Below, in pieces: positions 1-6,169 of a DNA stretch of 10,810 nucleotides. This DNA is from Sodalis glossinidius str. 'morsitans' (GTDB taxonomy: Bacteria; Pseudomonadota; Gammaproteobacteria; Enterobacterales; Enterobacteriaceae). Both the position numbers and the translations under genes were made by a program. Each line of letters starts with the position of its first letter. The first letter of the stretch is position 1. The notes under the pieces were generated by a model that was not told the DNA's origin, searched no databases, and worked only from the letters and a program-made list of their open reading frames with translations. The stretch covers positions 1-10,810 of the forward strand of contig NC_007715.1 of NCBI RefSeq assembly GCF_000010085.1, read 5' to 3'.

Positions 1-570
1 AGCGATAAAGCTGCCGATAAACTCGGGGAACATGTCATACGCAATCGTCTAATCGAAGCTTTTAATCTCACCAATGAAGCGTTGGAAAACTCCGGAGCTA
101 ACTTCCGTTTCCGTCTCGTAGGATTGAAACAGATTATCGCTAAAAAGAATTGGAAAACGTTATCGAATGTAATCAGTGAATTACGCGACGATCCTACGGT
201 TCAAGGATGGAGGCGCGATCTCAAAGCCTGCGGCGTTTATTATGAGGGTACGGAAGACGGCTGCGGCATGGCTTACGTGAAAGCTGACTCACGCAGCATG
301 ATAGCATCAGGCTCAATCAATTGTGGTACGACAGTGATGCGTCATGAGCTTGGTCATAACATGGGGCTCCAGCATGCTGGCGAAAGCAAATCTTATAATC
401 AGGGCTACGGAAAGATAAATACCATCATGGGAGGCAATGGGATTCCTTATTATTCCACCCCCCAACGTTACACACCGGATTATGGTATTCGTATGGGTAT
501 CCACGATAAAATCGACGCGGTTAGAGCGATGAACAAATTTTCTTCGACAGTAGCCGGTTACCCTAAATAA
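1..570 (+). CDS. Reprolysin-like zinc metalloprotease, catalytic domain (3' part)
   Basis: The frame is already open at base 1; a TTG at 82 is not needed as a start. It encodes residues 385-573 of the protein that begins at 9659. The opening SDKAADKLGEHV follows LLIVY from the other end, as in the first strand and helix of metzincin domains. The zinc site is HELGHNMGLQH (H499, H503, H509; general base E500), the HExxHxxGxxH signature of metzincins. A Met-turn follows at NTIMGG (M527). Three cysteines before the zinc site (KACG, DGCG, INCG) could form a disulfide, fitting an extracytoplasmic enzyme. All catalytic features are intact and the stop is TAA 568-570. By family, it should be a zinc endopeptidase acting on proteins; the substrate is unknown. 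It is one of the few unbroken genes here, which argues that it is kept for function. It could equally be a toxin, an effector or a host-adaptation factor. Confidence 0.88.
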   Translation, partial: SDKAADKLGEHVIRNRLIEAFNLTNEALENSGANFRFRLVGLKQIIAKKNWKTLSNVISELRDDPTVQGWRRDLKACGVYYEGTEDGCGMAYVKADSRSMIASGSINCGTTVMRHELGHNMGLQHAGESKSYNQGYGKINTIMGGNGIPYYSTPQRYTPDYGIRMGIHDKIDAVRAMNKFSSTVAGYPK

Positions 571-588
571 GGTAAAATAATCAGAACG

Positions 589-618
589 CTAAACTTAGAT
601 ACAAAACGTATAGTTTAG
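589..618 (+). repeat. Inverted repeat downstream of the protease gene
   Basis: CTAAACT (589-595) pairs with AGTTTAG (612-618), and inside it ATAC (599-602) pairs with GTAT (608-611), giving an 11-bp stem with a 3-base bulge and a 5-base loop. It starts 19 bases after the protease stop. No T-run follows, so it may stabilise or weakly end the mRNA rather than act as a standard intrinsic terminator. Confidence 0.5.
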
Positions 619-692
619 TGAAACGGACGCAAAAATTTACGCCTGAATTTAAGATGGAAGCGGTAGCCCTAGGAACTATCGCCATAAGTTAA
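618..692 (+). pseudogene. IS3-family transposase OrfA, N-terminal scrap
   Basis: Reading from GTG 618 gives VKRTQKFTPEFKMEAVAL, the conserved start of IS3-family OrfA proteins (K-R-x-x-K-F-T-P-E-F-K-x-E-A-V-x-L), which is the beginning of the helix-turn-helix domain. The match ends after about 18 residues and a TAA follows at 690-692. No OrfB, no -1 frameshift site and no terminal inverted repeats are seen, so this is a dead insertion-sequence remnant. Confidence 0.6.
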
Positions 693-740
693 AAGGGGAC
701 AACTCAGAAAACGGAATTTAAAGCACGCTAACGCAAAAAA

Positions 741-914
741 ATCCGGCCTGAGTAAGGACCGAAAGTGTCGAGTATGCTGTTTCTAGACGTAATCGAGGTT
801 AGTCATGGCTTGGTTAGACAGACTAGCACGAACCGTGGTCTAATCTCAGTGACCCCTTCCAAGGTTTGGGACGCGAAATAGGGAAAGGGGCCGGATTAAC
901 GTCTGGCCTTTTTT
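741..914 (+). ncRNA. Structured RNA candidate A, C4 antisense-RNA-like, with terminator
   Basis: The segment can fold in several ways. GGTTAGAC (812-819) pairs with GTCTAATC (838-845) in an 8-bp stem whose loop holds GCACGAACC. CCCCTT near 853 can pair with AAGGGG near 885. ATCCGGCC (741-748) is complementary to GGCCGGAT (889-896), which is also the 5' arm of the terminator, so the upstream strand could act as an antiterminator. Two exact 10-base words, GCACGAACCG (826-835) and GGCCGGATTA (889-898), recur in the same order in element B (8601-8765). The layout resembles C4-type antisense RNAs of P1/P4-like phages. That name is recalled from family knowledge, not proven here. No strong promoter was found upstream. 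Confidence 0.4.
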
Positions 915-1038
915 CGTGTCTACGGTTGGCGCGGATTCCGCGGCGCAAGCTGCACCGAACCATTTTAATGACATCGTCAAAATGGCCTGCGGCCCGTTTT
1001 GCGGACTTGATTTCGGGCTTTTTGTACATCAAAGATAG
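853..1038 (+). pseudogene. Possible phage Ash/ICD-like reading frame remnant
   Basis: One frame overlapping the end of RNA candidate A reads WPFFVSTVGADSAAQAAP and then NHFNDIVKMACGPFCGLDF, to a TAG at 1036-1038. The same frame continues past the stop as DRFIAAQN and ALAMQVTLSQ up to the DUF1640 start. The wording resembles Ash/ICD-type small proteins that sit next to C4 RNAs in P4-like and P1-like elements. There is no clear start codon (a TGA lies at 850-852) and the resemblance is from memory. The alternative frame 866-1174 looks like a shadow. It may be non-coding. Confidence 0.25.
889..914 (+). terminator. Rho-independent terminator of element A
   Basis: GGCCGGAT (889-896) pairs with GTCTGGCC (901-908) in an 8-bp stem (two G-T pairs) with a TAAC loop, followed at once by six T (909-914). 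This is a classic intrinsic terminator on the plus strand. Confidence 0.75.
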
Positions 1039-1083
1039 CGCACAATCTTTTACCGCATTGGGGATTCAGACCGATTTATTGCT

Positions 1084-1107
1084 GCACAAAATTGTGCAAA
1101 TTTGTGC
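1084..1107 (+). promoter_or_regulatory. Palindrome and half-site repeat at the DUF1640 promoter
   Basis: GCACAA-AA-TTGTGC (1084-1097) is a perfect inverted repeat. A third half-site, TTGTGC (1102-1107), repeats it and is itself the -35 hexamer of the next gene. A protein bound here would sit on RNA polymerase's -35 contact, so this is a plausible repressor or autoregulatory operator. The binding protein is unknown. Confidence 0.5.
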
Positions 1108-1130
1108 GCCTTGGCTATGCAGGTTACACT
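1102..1130 (+). promoter_or_regulatory. Sigma-70-type promoter of the DUF1640-like gene
   Basis: The -35 is TTGTGC (1102-1107) and the -10 is TACACT (1125-1130), with a 17-base spacer. Transcription would start about 15-20 bases before the ATG at 1155, leaving room for the ribosome site at 1141-1145. Confidence 0.55.
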
Positions 1131-1154
1131 TTCTCAAAACAGGAGAAGCCGCCA

Positions 1155-1700
1155 ATGGGCCAAGTCGCATTTGATACGCAAGAGTTTGTAGAGATGCTGG
1201 AGAACGCAGGTTTGCCAAAAGACCAAGCGCGGGCGATTTCTATCGCCGTACGCAAGTCTCACGAGGTGGCGGATGTGGCGACCCGACGTGACCTTGAGGA
1301 TGCGCGCAAGGACCTGTCCGCCAAAATCGTGGAAGCTCGCAAGGACACTGTGGCCCAGTTCGAAAAGACTGACGCCAAGTTTGCCGAGGTAAAACGCGAC
1401 ATTGCCGAAGTTCGCAAGGATTTGGCCTTTGAGATCGCTGATGCCCGCAAAGAGGCCGCGGCAAGAGCGGATAGGACCAATGCCGAAATCACAGGTGTGC
1501 GAAAAGACATGGCAGCACTTTTCGAGAAGAACGAGGCACAGATTGCTTTACTGCGAAGGGAGCAATCGGCAGATATCGCGCTAGTCCGCAAGGACATGGA
1601 AGCTCTGACAAACGGATTGCTCATAAAACTCACTAAGGTGATGCTCGGGTGTGTGGGTCTGGCTTCTGCAATCGTAACTATCGCCGTTAAATTCTTCTGA
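1155..1700 (+). CDS. DUF1640-like coiled-coil membrane protein
   Basis: 181 residues. ATG 1155 is chosen because AGGAG (1141-1145) lies 9 bases upstream; an earlier in-frame start at 1092 lacks a ribosome site and precedes the promoter's -10. Residues 1-28 (FDTQEFVEMLENAG, PKDQARAIS) match the conserved N-terminus of DUF1640/CCDC90-like proteins, where a pair-up helix precedes a long coil. Residues 40-155 form a charged coiled coil with recurring RKD/KRD units at 7- and 11-residue spacing. The last ~22 residues (VMLGCVGLASAIVTIAVKFF) form one C-terminal membrane segment. The protein would be tail-anchored in the inner membrane with a cytoplasmic coil. The function of bacterial members is not established. 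It is intact, with its own promoter, among broken neighbours. Confidence 0.8.
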   Translation: MGQVAFDTQEFVEMLENAGLPKDQARAISIAVRKSHEVADVATRRDLEDARKDLSAKIVEARKDTVAQFEKTDAKFAEVKRDIAEVRKDLAFEIADARKEAAARADRTNAEITGVRKDMAALFEKNEAQIALLRREQSADIALVRKDMEALTNGLLIKLTKVMLGCVGLASAIVTIAVKFF

Positions 1701-1719
1701 ATTCTCACTAGATCAGAAA

Positions 1720-1803
1720 TCACACTCCGTCCTTCCGGCGTTTAAAATCCGCGATATCGCCAACCAGCGAGGCAATGACCATTCCGGCGGCACGGGTTCC
1801 CGC
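1720..1803 (-). pseudogene. IS110-family transposase scrap
   Basis: The minus strand reads AGMVIASLVGDIADFKRRKD before a TGA at 1722-1720. This resembles the C-terminal IS110/IS1111 transposase motif (G-x-x-x-A-(S/T)-x-L-V-x-x-I-G-D-x-x-x-F-x-x-x-R-D). Only about 27 codons remain; a stop precedes the match and the conserved A-x-W-L-G-L that should follow is absent. The match is short, so the assignment is tentative. Confidence 0.35.
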
Positions 1804-1841
1804 GTTTTACGCTGGGAAAGTGCTCAAGGAGGCTGTGAGAT

Positions 1842-1865
1842 AAAAAATTCCGGCGCGAGGCCGGA
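1842..1865 (-). terminator. Rho-independent terminator (minus strand)
   Basis: TCCGGC (1865-1860 on the minus strand) pairs with GCCGGA (1854-1849) around a 5-base loop, and an A-then-T6 tract follows (1848-1842). It is oriented to end transcripts from the promoter at 1921-1950. Confidence 0.6.
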
Positions 1866-1914
1866 TTGAGGAGTACTGGCGAAGCCAACGCATAAAGCTG
1901 TTTTTTCTTATAGT
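1842..1914 (-). ncRNA. Candidate ~73-nt small RNA
   Basis: A consensus promoter on the minus strand (1950-1921) would start transcription near 1914, and an intrinsic terminator closes it at 1842. The product would contain a small hairpin (TGGC-TTC-GCCA) and then the terminator stem. No open reading frame of note lies inside. Size and layout match typical bacterial small RNAs. It could instead be a short leader for the IS110-like scrap beyond it. No target was identified. Confidence 0.45.
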
Positions 1915-1934
1915 AAAAACTATATAGTCACTAT
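1909..1934. promoter_or_regulatory. Clustered ACTAT/ATAGT inverted repeats, candidate operator
   Basis: TATAGT-AAAA-ACTATA (1909-1924) is a perfect inverted repeat. It overlaps the palindrome ACTATATAGT (1919-1928), which in turn overlaps ATAGT-C-ACTAT (1924-1934). Three nested dyads of one half-site cover the -10 of the minus-strand promoter. Such arrays are typical of Xre-type phage repressors or antitoxins. No such protein is encoded here, so any regulator would act from elsewhere. Confidence 0.5.
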
Positions 1935-1950
1935 GGCTAATTATTGTCAA
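1921..1950 (-). promoter_or_regulatory. Consensus minus-strand promoter
   Basis: On the minus strand the -35 is a perfect TTGACA (1950-1945) and the -10 is TATATA (1926-1921), with an 18-base spacer. This is the closest match to consensus noticed in the window. The -10 lies within a cluster of ACTAT/ATAGT repeats, so it is probably repressible. Confidence 0.6.
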
Positions 1951-2115
1951 CCATAACCCGCGTTTTTCCTGTAGTAGCGGAAGCTGGCAGACTCGCACTT
2001 CGAGGATGCCGCTAAAACGCACCACAATCCCCTCTGCGAGATTTTATCGGCTTTTGATGTGAAAGGCATCGAAAGAGTTTAAACCTACCCAAGGCCAGTA
2101 CAGGCGTTTTTAACG

Positions 2116-2310
2116 CTATTTTCGTTGGCTCCTGTCGTGCTCCTCGCGCACTATCTCAAAAAACACCGCCTCGAACTCCGGTATCGCCGCTATCTCAGCC
2201 TTCAGGATGTACCTCTGCACAAAATATTCCGGGTCTGCCCCGATGTGCCGCGCCGCCTCAAATCCCCGTTTTACCCATTCAAGCGGCAGGTGATGCTCTT
2301 CGGCAATGCG
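2116..2310 (-). pseudogene. C-terminal fragment of an unrecognised protein
   Basis: The minus strand has a well-formed reading frame ending at TAG 2118-2116. Key segments are LRIAEEHHLPLEWVKRGFE, ARHIGADPEYFVQRYILKAE and PEFEAVFFEIVREEHDRS. It is charged and helix-rich, like a genuine small phage protein, whereas the plus-strand frame across the same bases looks random until the terminase match begins. It has no start codon: upstream it runs into terminase sequence on the other strand and reaches TAA at 2364-2362. I read it as the tail of a gene whose front was lost when the terminase fragment was joined to it. I do not recognise the family. Confidence 0.45.
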
Positions 2311-2781
2311 GAGCGCCTGTTTTTCGACGCTGACTTTGGTTTTGCCAGCGATCCCAGCACGTTAATCCGGAGTTTCATACTGGGTAGTGATCTGTACGTC
2401 GAATACGAAGCGTGGGACGTGGCGGTTGAACTAGATGTGCTGGCCGGATTTTACGACAACGTACCTGAGTCTCGGCGATGGCCAATCAAGGCAGATAACA
2501 GCAGACCGGAAACGATCAGTTATTTGCGGCGACAGGGCTTCAACATTTTCCCGGCGGCAAAGTGAAGTGGCATATCCTGCCTGCGGGGATTCAAACGGAT
2601 ATACATACCCGCGCTGTAAAAAACTCTGGAAGAGGCACGCTTGTATTCGTACAAGGTCGATCGCAATACAGGTGATATTTTGCCGGTAATCGCAGACGAC
2701 TGGAATCTCTGCTGGGATGCGATGCGTTACTCGCTGGATGGCTACATCAAGGGCCGTATTTCAGTCCTCGATATTTTATGA
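2311..2781 (+). pseudogene. Phage terminase large subunit, nuclease-domain remnant
   Basis: This is the C-terminal RNase H-like nuclease part of a PBSX/phage-type terminase large subunit, which cuts concatemeric phage DNA during packaging. Recognisable segments in order are FDADFGFASDPSTLIRSF (from 2323), LYVEYEAWDVAVELD, SRRWPIKADNSRPETISYL, YTYPRCKK, EEARLYSYKVDRNTGDILP and NLCWDAMRYSLDGYIKGR. The three expected acidic positions (DADFG, IKAD, CWDAMRY) are still visible. The reading is broken: a TGA lies at 2563-2565, a TAA at 2617-2619, and the middle section must be read in another frame before the first frame resumes and stops at 2779-2781. The ATPase half is missing. The first ~60 codons of the frame open from 2125 are not terminase. 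Confidence 0.75.
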
Positions 2782-2900
2782 GAAAACCCGCACTTTTACG
2801 GTGTTCGCTTCGGTTTTTTCCCAACCTGAACACCCGCTATTTGTTAACAAAATATTGTCGCCGAAAACCGCCCAATTCGGACAAGAAAACCCGCACTTTT
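2781..2900 (+). repeat. 17-bp direct repeat pair
   Basis: AGAAAACCCGCACTTTT occurs at 2781-2797 and again at 2884-2900, 103 bases apart, in the gap between the terminase and portal remnants. The first copy forms part of a weak terminator-like fold (AAAACC... with CGGTTTTTT at 2811-2819). The pair may be a duplicated phage intergenic terminator. Confidence 0.6.
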
Positions 2901-2912
2901 GGCGGTTTGGCG
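2859..2912 (+). repeat. Inverted repeat in the terminase-portal gap
   Basis: CGCC-GA-AAACCGCC (2859-2872) pairs with GGCGGTTT-GGCG (2901-2912), a 12-bp stem with a 2-base bulge whose loop contains the second copy of the direct repeat. A separate perfect palindrome, TTGTTAACAA, lies at 2841-2850. No T-run follows the stem. Confidence 0.5.
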
Positions 2913-3006
2913 ATGTTTTGCTGTTGAGTGGCAGAACGGCAGTGCGGGTAAGACTCATTATGTTAAATACGGCGTGTTTTCGCCCAATCTTATCTGTGGA
3001 GGCCAC

Positions 3007-3291
3007 GTGAAAAAATATCCGCGTCGTCGACTGATGGACGGCCTACAAAGCATGCTGACGTCGCTCGGGGAACGGGTGTCGGCCATTAACTATACCGGTA
3101 CACACGGCGACATCGCCGATCGTGAGCTGCTGGCAATGTACAAGCATTCATGGATGGTGAAAAAATTCATCGATAAGACCGCCGACGATAAGGACCGGCT
3201 GCTTCCGCGAAACCGGGTACTGGCAGACAACGAAGGGTTTGTGCTGTTGCAGGAAACTGGCAGAGGCAAAACAGGGAAACCCAGAACATGA
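3007..3291 (+). pseudogene. Portal-like (DUF1073) phage protein, N-terminal fragment
   Basis: The start is GTG 3007, preceded by GGAGG (2998-3002). The product begins VKKYPRRRLMDGLQSMLTSL and continues through DIADRELLAMYKHSWMVKKF and IDKTADD. This resembles the start of DUF1073/portal-like proteins, in which a short basic leader and a (L/I)xxxYxxSWxxxKxxD helix open the portal fold. The family match runs to about 3190. The rest (RNRVLADNEGFVLLQETG, to the TGA at 3289-3291) looks like the tail of a different phage gene, so a deletion has fused them. A full portal would exceed 400 residues. It directly follows the terminase remnant, the normal phage order. Confidence 0.55.
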
Positions 3292-3467
3292 GAGTAAGAC
3301 GACTCGACGATAATCACGACTGGACATTTGGCCTCTGGCGCCCTGCGGCAATACCTTTTTACTCGCCTACGTTCAATGCATGGCGACTGGTTTTCCCCGA
3401 TAGCGTCGTGTGCTAGAAGCGGAGATAAAGGGCGTGGTGCTCGATGCTGGAATATGTTTTGCAAGAT
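3288..3467 (+). pseudogene. GPW/gp25-like baseplate wedge protein, frameshifted
   Basis: ATG 3288 overlaps the stop of the preceding frame (ATGA). It reads MRVRRLDDNHDWTFG, the usual start of phage gp25/W-like baseplate proteins. The next conserved stretch, LRQYLFTRLRSMHGDWF, is in another frame, so a frameshift lies near 3328-3335. A third frame then gives AEIKGVVLDAGICF before a TAA at 3467-3469. The family helps build the tail baseplate at the tube-sheath start. With at least two frameshifts it cannot be functional. Confidence 0.6.
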
Positions 3468-3472
3468 AACTG

Positions 3473-3834
3473 GACAAGACGGTATCTGTCGGCACTGTGT
3501 TTTCGGATAACAACCGCGCGCGCTGGGTACTGGAAACCCCGTTAACGTTAAACGGTCTCGGCTCGGTGCGCCCCCGGCTGCACAGCAAAACACCGGGAAC
3601 ATTCCTATTACCCGCCCACGCACCGCTGCGCATGGATACCGTGATTGTTGGCGTGGACAAGGTGGAGTCCATTGCACCTGCCACCGAAGGACGCGAGGAA
3701 GAAACCGACAGTCAGCTATTGACGCGCTTTATGCACTCGCATGCGATCAACAATCACGACGATCGCGAGGGAATACACGCGGCCTTGCTGGCCGTAGCGG
3801 ACGTACAGCAGGCCGCCGTACTGGAAAACGACCA
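3473..3834 (+). pseudogene. Baseplate J / Mu gp47-like protein fragment
   Basis: The frame reads GTVFSDNNRARWVLETPLTL, PGTFLLPAHAPLRMDTVIVG, ESIAPATEGREEETDSQLL and GIHAALLAVADVQQAAVLEND. This is the central region of gp47/baseplate-J proteins, whose hallmark is an A-x-x-G-R-x-x-E-T-D stretch followed by an ALL-x-V-x-G-V-x-x-A-x-V-x-E-N strand. The match fades at about 3834 although the frame stays open to 4675 across antisense exonuclease sequence; that longer frame is not a gene. The N- and C-terminal parts of J are missing. Confidence 0.6.
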
Positions 3835-4110
3835 GTGTCCGACGATTTCCGACACCATACGGTACCTGCTGGGCCACCAGGCCGTGGTTATCAACAACCA
3901 CGATATGTCCATGAATACCGTGGTGCCGGAAAAAATGCTGACGCCGTTGCGTCTCTATGCTGTGCACCATCTCGATATCCTGGTCAGGCCCGTCTGGGTC
4001 CAATACCAGCTCATCATGATCCAGGGAGAGCGCCCCTTCGGCTGGCCCCGCGACCCGATGGCGTTTCGCAGGATGGTGGCGATGCGGTGGATCGTATTTT
4101 GGCACGCAGG
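3835..4110. other. Unassigned stretch between baseplate and exonuclease remnants
   Basis: Several frames are open on both strands but none resembles a protein family I can name. Near 4070-4140 the plus strand reads DGGDAVDRILARRSP, vaguely like the later gp47 segment (VVxGGDxxxIAxAIxxxKSPG), so this may be a damaged continuation of the baseplate gene. The inversion junction with the minus-strand operon probably lies here. Confidence 0.35.
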
Positions 4111-5341
4111 TCACCTGTGGCGGCGGCAATGGTGGTCTGATTGGCAAAGGGTAGCCAAAGGCGGCGAGCCCGCAAATTCACCCAGCCAGTCCGGGCACAC
4201 CTTGAGCAACAGCCCGTTTTCCATGCGCCAGAACAGCGACAGCAACGAGGCCAGCGCTGAATCCCGTATCAGGCAGACGGTATCGAAATCTTCCTGCTTG
4301 AGCGGTGTCATGCCATGCTCCGCGCAATCTGCCTCAAAGGCCACGAGCCGTTCCTTGCCCTCGTTGGTACGCAGATTCACCGACGGCGCGCAGGCGTATT
4401 CCGTCGCAAAACGCTCAGGCTCCAGAATGGCCGCATGCAACGCAGTGCCCAGCACCAGAGCGGGACTATCCTCTGACTTGCGCAGGGCGTTCCGGTACCA
4501 ATACAGTGCCGCAATGCTACCACGATGGACAAGCTGGATTTGGGTGCTGGAATACCCGTCGGCCGAGTGGTTAAGCCCGTTATCGAGACCCCACAGCACC
4601 AGTGAGCCGCCAGCCGATCTTGCGTTAAGCGCATCCACTGTGCAAACAGTCTGCCGTCTTCCACAGTCCCGTTAACCGGCTTCAGGTCACTGAGGAAGGC
4701 CGGCATGTCCGTTTCCGGCGAGTACTGAACCTCGGATTCGACAGTTTCGGCATCTACCGTTTCCAGTTCAGCGATAACTGGCATATCCACCGCTTCGCTT
4801 GCTATAGTGGTTTCCGGCTCATCCTCGGGCAAACCCGGCACCCACTCATCATCAGCATCCGGGCTTTCGGCTTCTGCGATTTCGTTACACTCAGTGGATT
4901 CAATTTCAAGGTAACGCGCTACCCACTCCGCATCCAGTCCCAGGAGCTTAACGACGTCTTTTTCCTGCTTCGTTAGCGAAGCACTATCCCCGCATTCATC
5001 CGTTGATTCTTCAGACCATGTCCCCTCGCCCACAGATTCCTGCTCAACGAAACTGGCAACATACGCAGGGCCAGAAACCAGCGCATCATTTCCCTATCGC
5101 GGCACTTCACCATCTTCCGCGCCCATTGATCTACCTCAGAAGGAATAGCCTCCCAATGAAGCTCACCTTCCCAAAGCGCCCGGGCGACATCCAGTTCCAG
5201 GTCAGGCCAGTCCCGCGCCTTGGTCTCGTCAGATTCGGATGACCGGTCATCACAATTTGGCGAATAATTAACCGATTCATCAATTTCTACAGCCTCAATG
5301 ATTTCCGTTATCTCCAGCGCGTTTTCCTCAGGATTGTCCAC
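4111..5341 (-). pseudogene. Exodeoxyribonuclease VIII (RecE-like), frameshifted and truncated
   Basis: RecE-type enzymes digest one strand of duplex DNA 5' to 3' for phage recombination. Three frames in series spell the protein. First, 5341 to about 5000 is an acidic N-terminal region (ENALEITEIIEAVEIDESVN, ELDVARALWEGELHWEAIP). Second, 5033 to about 4650 contains LDAEWVARYLEIESTECNE and LKPVNGTVEDGRLFAQWMRL. Third, about 4640 to 4170 is the nuclease domain: SSTQIQL, LVLGTALHAAILEPERF with the conserved His, PSVNLRTNEGKERL and KVCPDWL. At least two frameshifts are needed, near 5000-5090 and 4640-4660. After PDWL the conserved D-V-K catalytic strand is not seen and the frame stops near 4111, so the C-terminus is lost. 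It is the last gene of the minus-strand operon. Confidence 0.75.
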
Positions 5342-5376
5342 AGATTCCGGGGGTAAATCGGGGTTCGTGTTTATAA

Positions 5377-5864
5377 TTATGGGGATATAGTTGTATTTAT
5401 GTACAACCTCACTACCAATTTCCTCACCTCGATACAGGCACAGCGCGGCGGATTTATATCCACAAGCGTCGCGTCCTTCTCCATCGTTACCCTGTGCGTG
5501 GTAACCTTTTGCAGTAGCGCGTCATAGCGGGCAACATCTTCCGCTTCCTCGCCCTCGGGATTGTCGAGTATCGCCTGTGCATCCCGTAGCTCATCCTCGC
5601 TGTAACTCTCTTCTTCGCCGAACAGGGACAGTAACGCGCAGTATTGCTTGATGGCGAATTCGTTCACGTGGTCAATCTGCTTCTCGGTCTTGCTAATGTA
5701 TAGCTCTTGGGTAATTTCCTCGAAACGTGTGGCCTTGTAGAAAGAGCCGTATTCTCCGTCCTGCTCGAAGATGAATCTAGACACTTTCACTTTGGCCTCT
5801 GCCGCAATGTAGACTCTCAGCGTTCTGCGTTGCTTGAAATGACGGCTTCATAATATTTACTCAT
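5377..5864 (-). pseudogene. Unrecognised phage early protein, frameshifted
   Basis: The start is ATG 5864, with GGAGG 6 bases upstream (5875-5871) and an ATGA overlap with the previous gene's stop. It reads MSKYYEAVISSNA, then must shift frame near 5815-5825 to TLRVYIAAEAKVKVSRFIFE and on through EYGSFYKATRFEEITQELY, EEESYSEDELRDAQAILDN and YDALLQKVTTHRVTMEKDA. Near the end another frame (YRGEEIGSEVVHKYNYIPI) runs on without a stop into the exonuclease frame at 5341, so a second lesion may separate what was once a longer reading frame. It is an acidic soluble protein of about 155 residues. I recognise no domain. Confidence 0.5.
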
Positions 5865-6169
5865 GCGGCACCTCCGCTTTTTTCGTTACATTCGGTGCTA
5901 TCAATATCGATGCTGTCGACGACTAAAAATGCCGCTGCAACAAGCACGGATGTGGCATCTTCCCATTCCCTCTCTTCACTCGGAGGGTTTTCCACCTGCA
6001 CACTCCGATAGAATTTAACCAAGCGACGCAAATTGAGGATTTCATGGCTATTGGTTGCAAGCGATGTTGTCGGCCTGGTTTTAATGCGACACATCCCTGG
6101 CTCAGAACATGGCTCGATAGCGACAACATCGATGGCGGAATATAGCGATCGATGCCGTTTTCGCGGCAT
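5861..6169 (-). CDS. Unrecognised small phage protein, apparently intact
   Basis: 102 residues from ATG 6169, which shares one base with the stop of the LuxR-type gene (TAATG), to TGA 5863-5861, which overlaps the next ATG (ATGA). The double overlap supports translational coupling and fixes both ends. It reads MPRKRHRSLYSAIDVVAIEP, EILNLRRLVKFYRSVQVEN, EREWEDATSVLVAAAFLVVD and ends IDSTECNEKSGGAA. The N-terminus is basic and the rest acidic and helical. The ending shares S-T-E-C-N-E with the exonuclease frame near 4890. No family is recognised. It is the only gene of this operon without a visible lesion. Confidence 0.55.
   Translation of the reverse strand: MPRKRHRSLYSAIDVVAIEPCSEPGMCRIKTRPTTSLATNSHEILNLRRLVKFYRSVQVENPPSEEREWEDATSVLVAAAFLVVDSIDIDSTECNEKSGGAA

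Noticed and set aside
82..570. A 162-residue protein starting at TTG 82
   Set aside because: The frame is open to base 1 and continues from the right edge, so 82 is an internal codon.
866..1174. A 102-residue plus-strand frame
   Set aside because: It runs through the terminator and promoter of the next gene, and a different frame reads better over the same bases.
1970..2020. tRNA-Leu-like wording (GCGGAAG.TGGCAGAC.CGC)
   Set aside because: No acceptor stem, anticodon arm or T-loop can be completed, so it is not a tRNA.
1807..2025. A 72-residue minus-strand frame
   Set aside because: It spans the minus-strand promoter, operator cluster and terminator, has no ribosome site and resembles no family.
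3716..4147. A His-rich 143-residue minus-strand frame
   Set aside because: About 120 bases of it are antisense to the baseplate J-like match, and its composition looks like a shadow frame. No family resemblance or ribosome site was found.
3497..4675. A 392-residue plus-strand protein
   Set aside because: Only the first ~110 residues match a baseplate protein. The rest is antisense to the exonuclease remnant and is open by chance.
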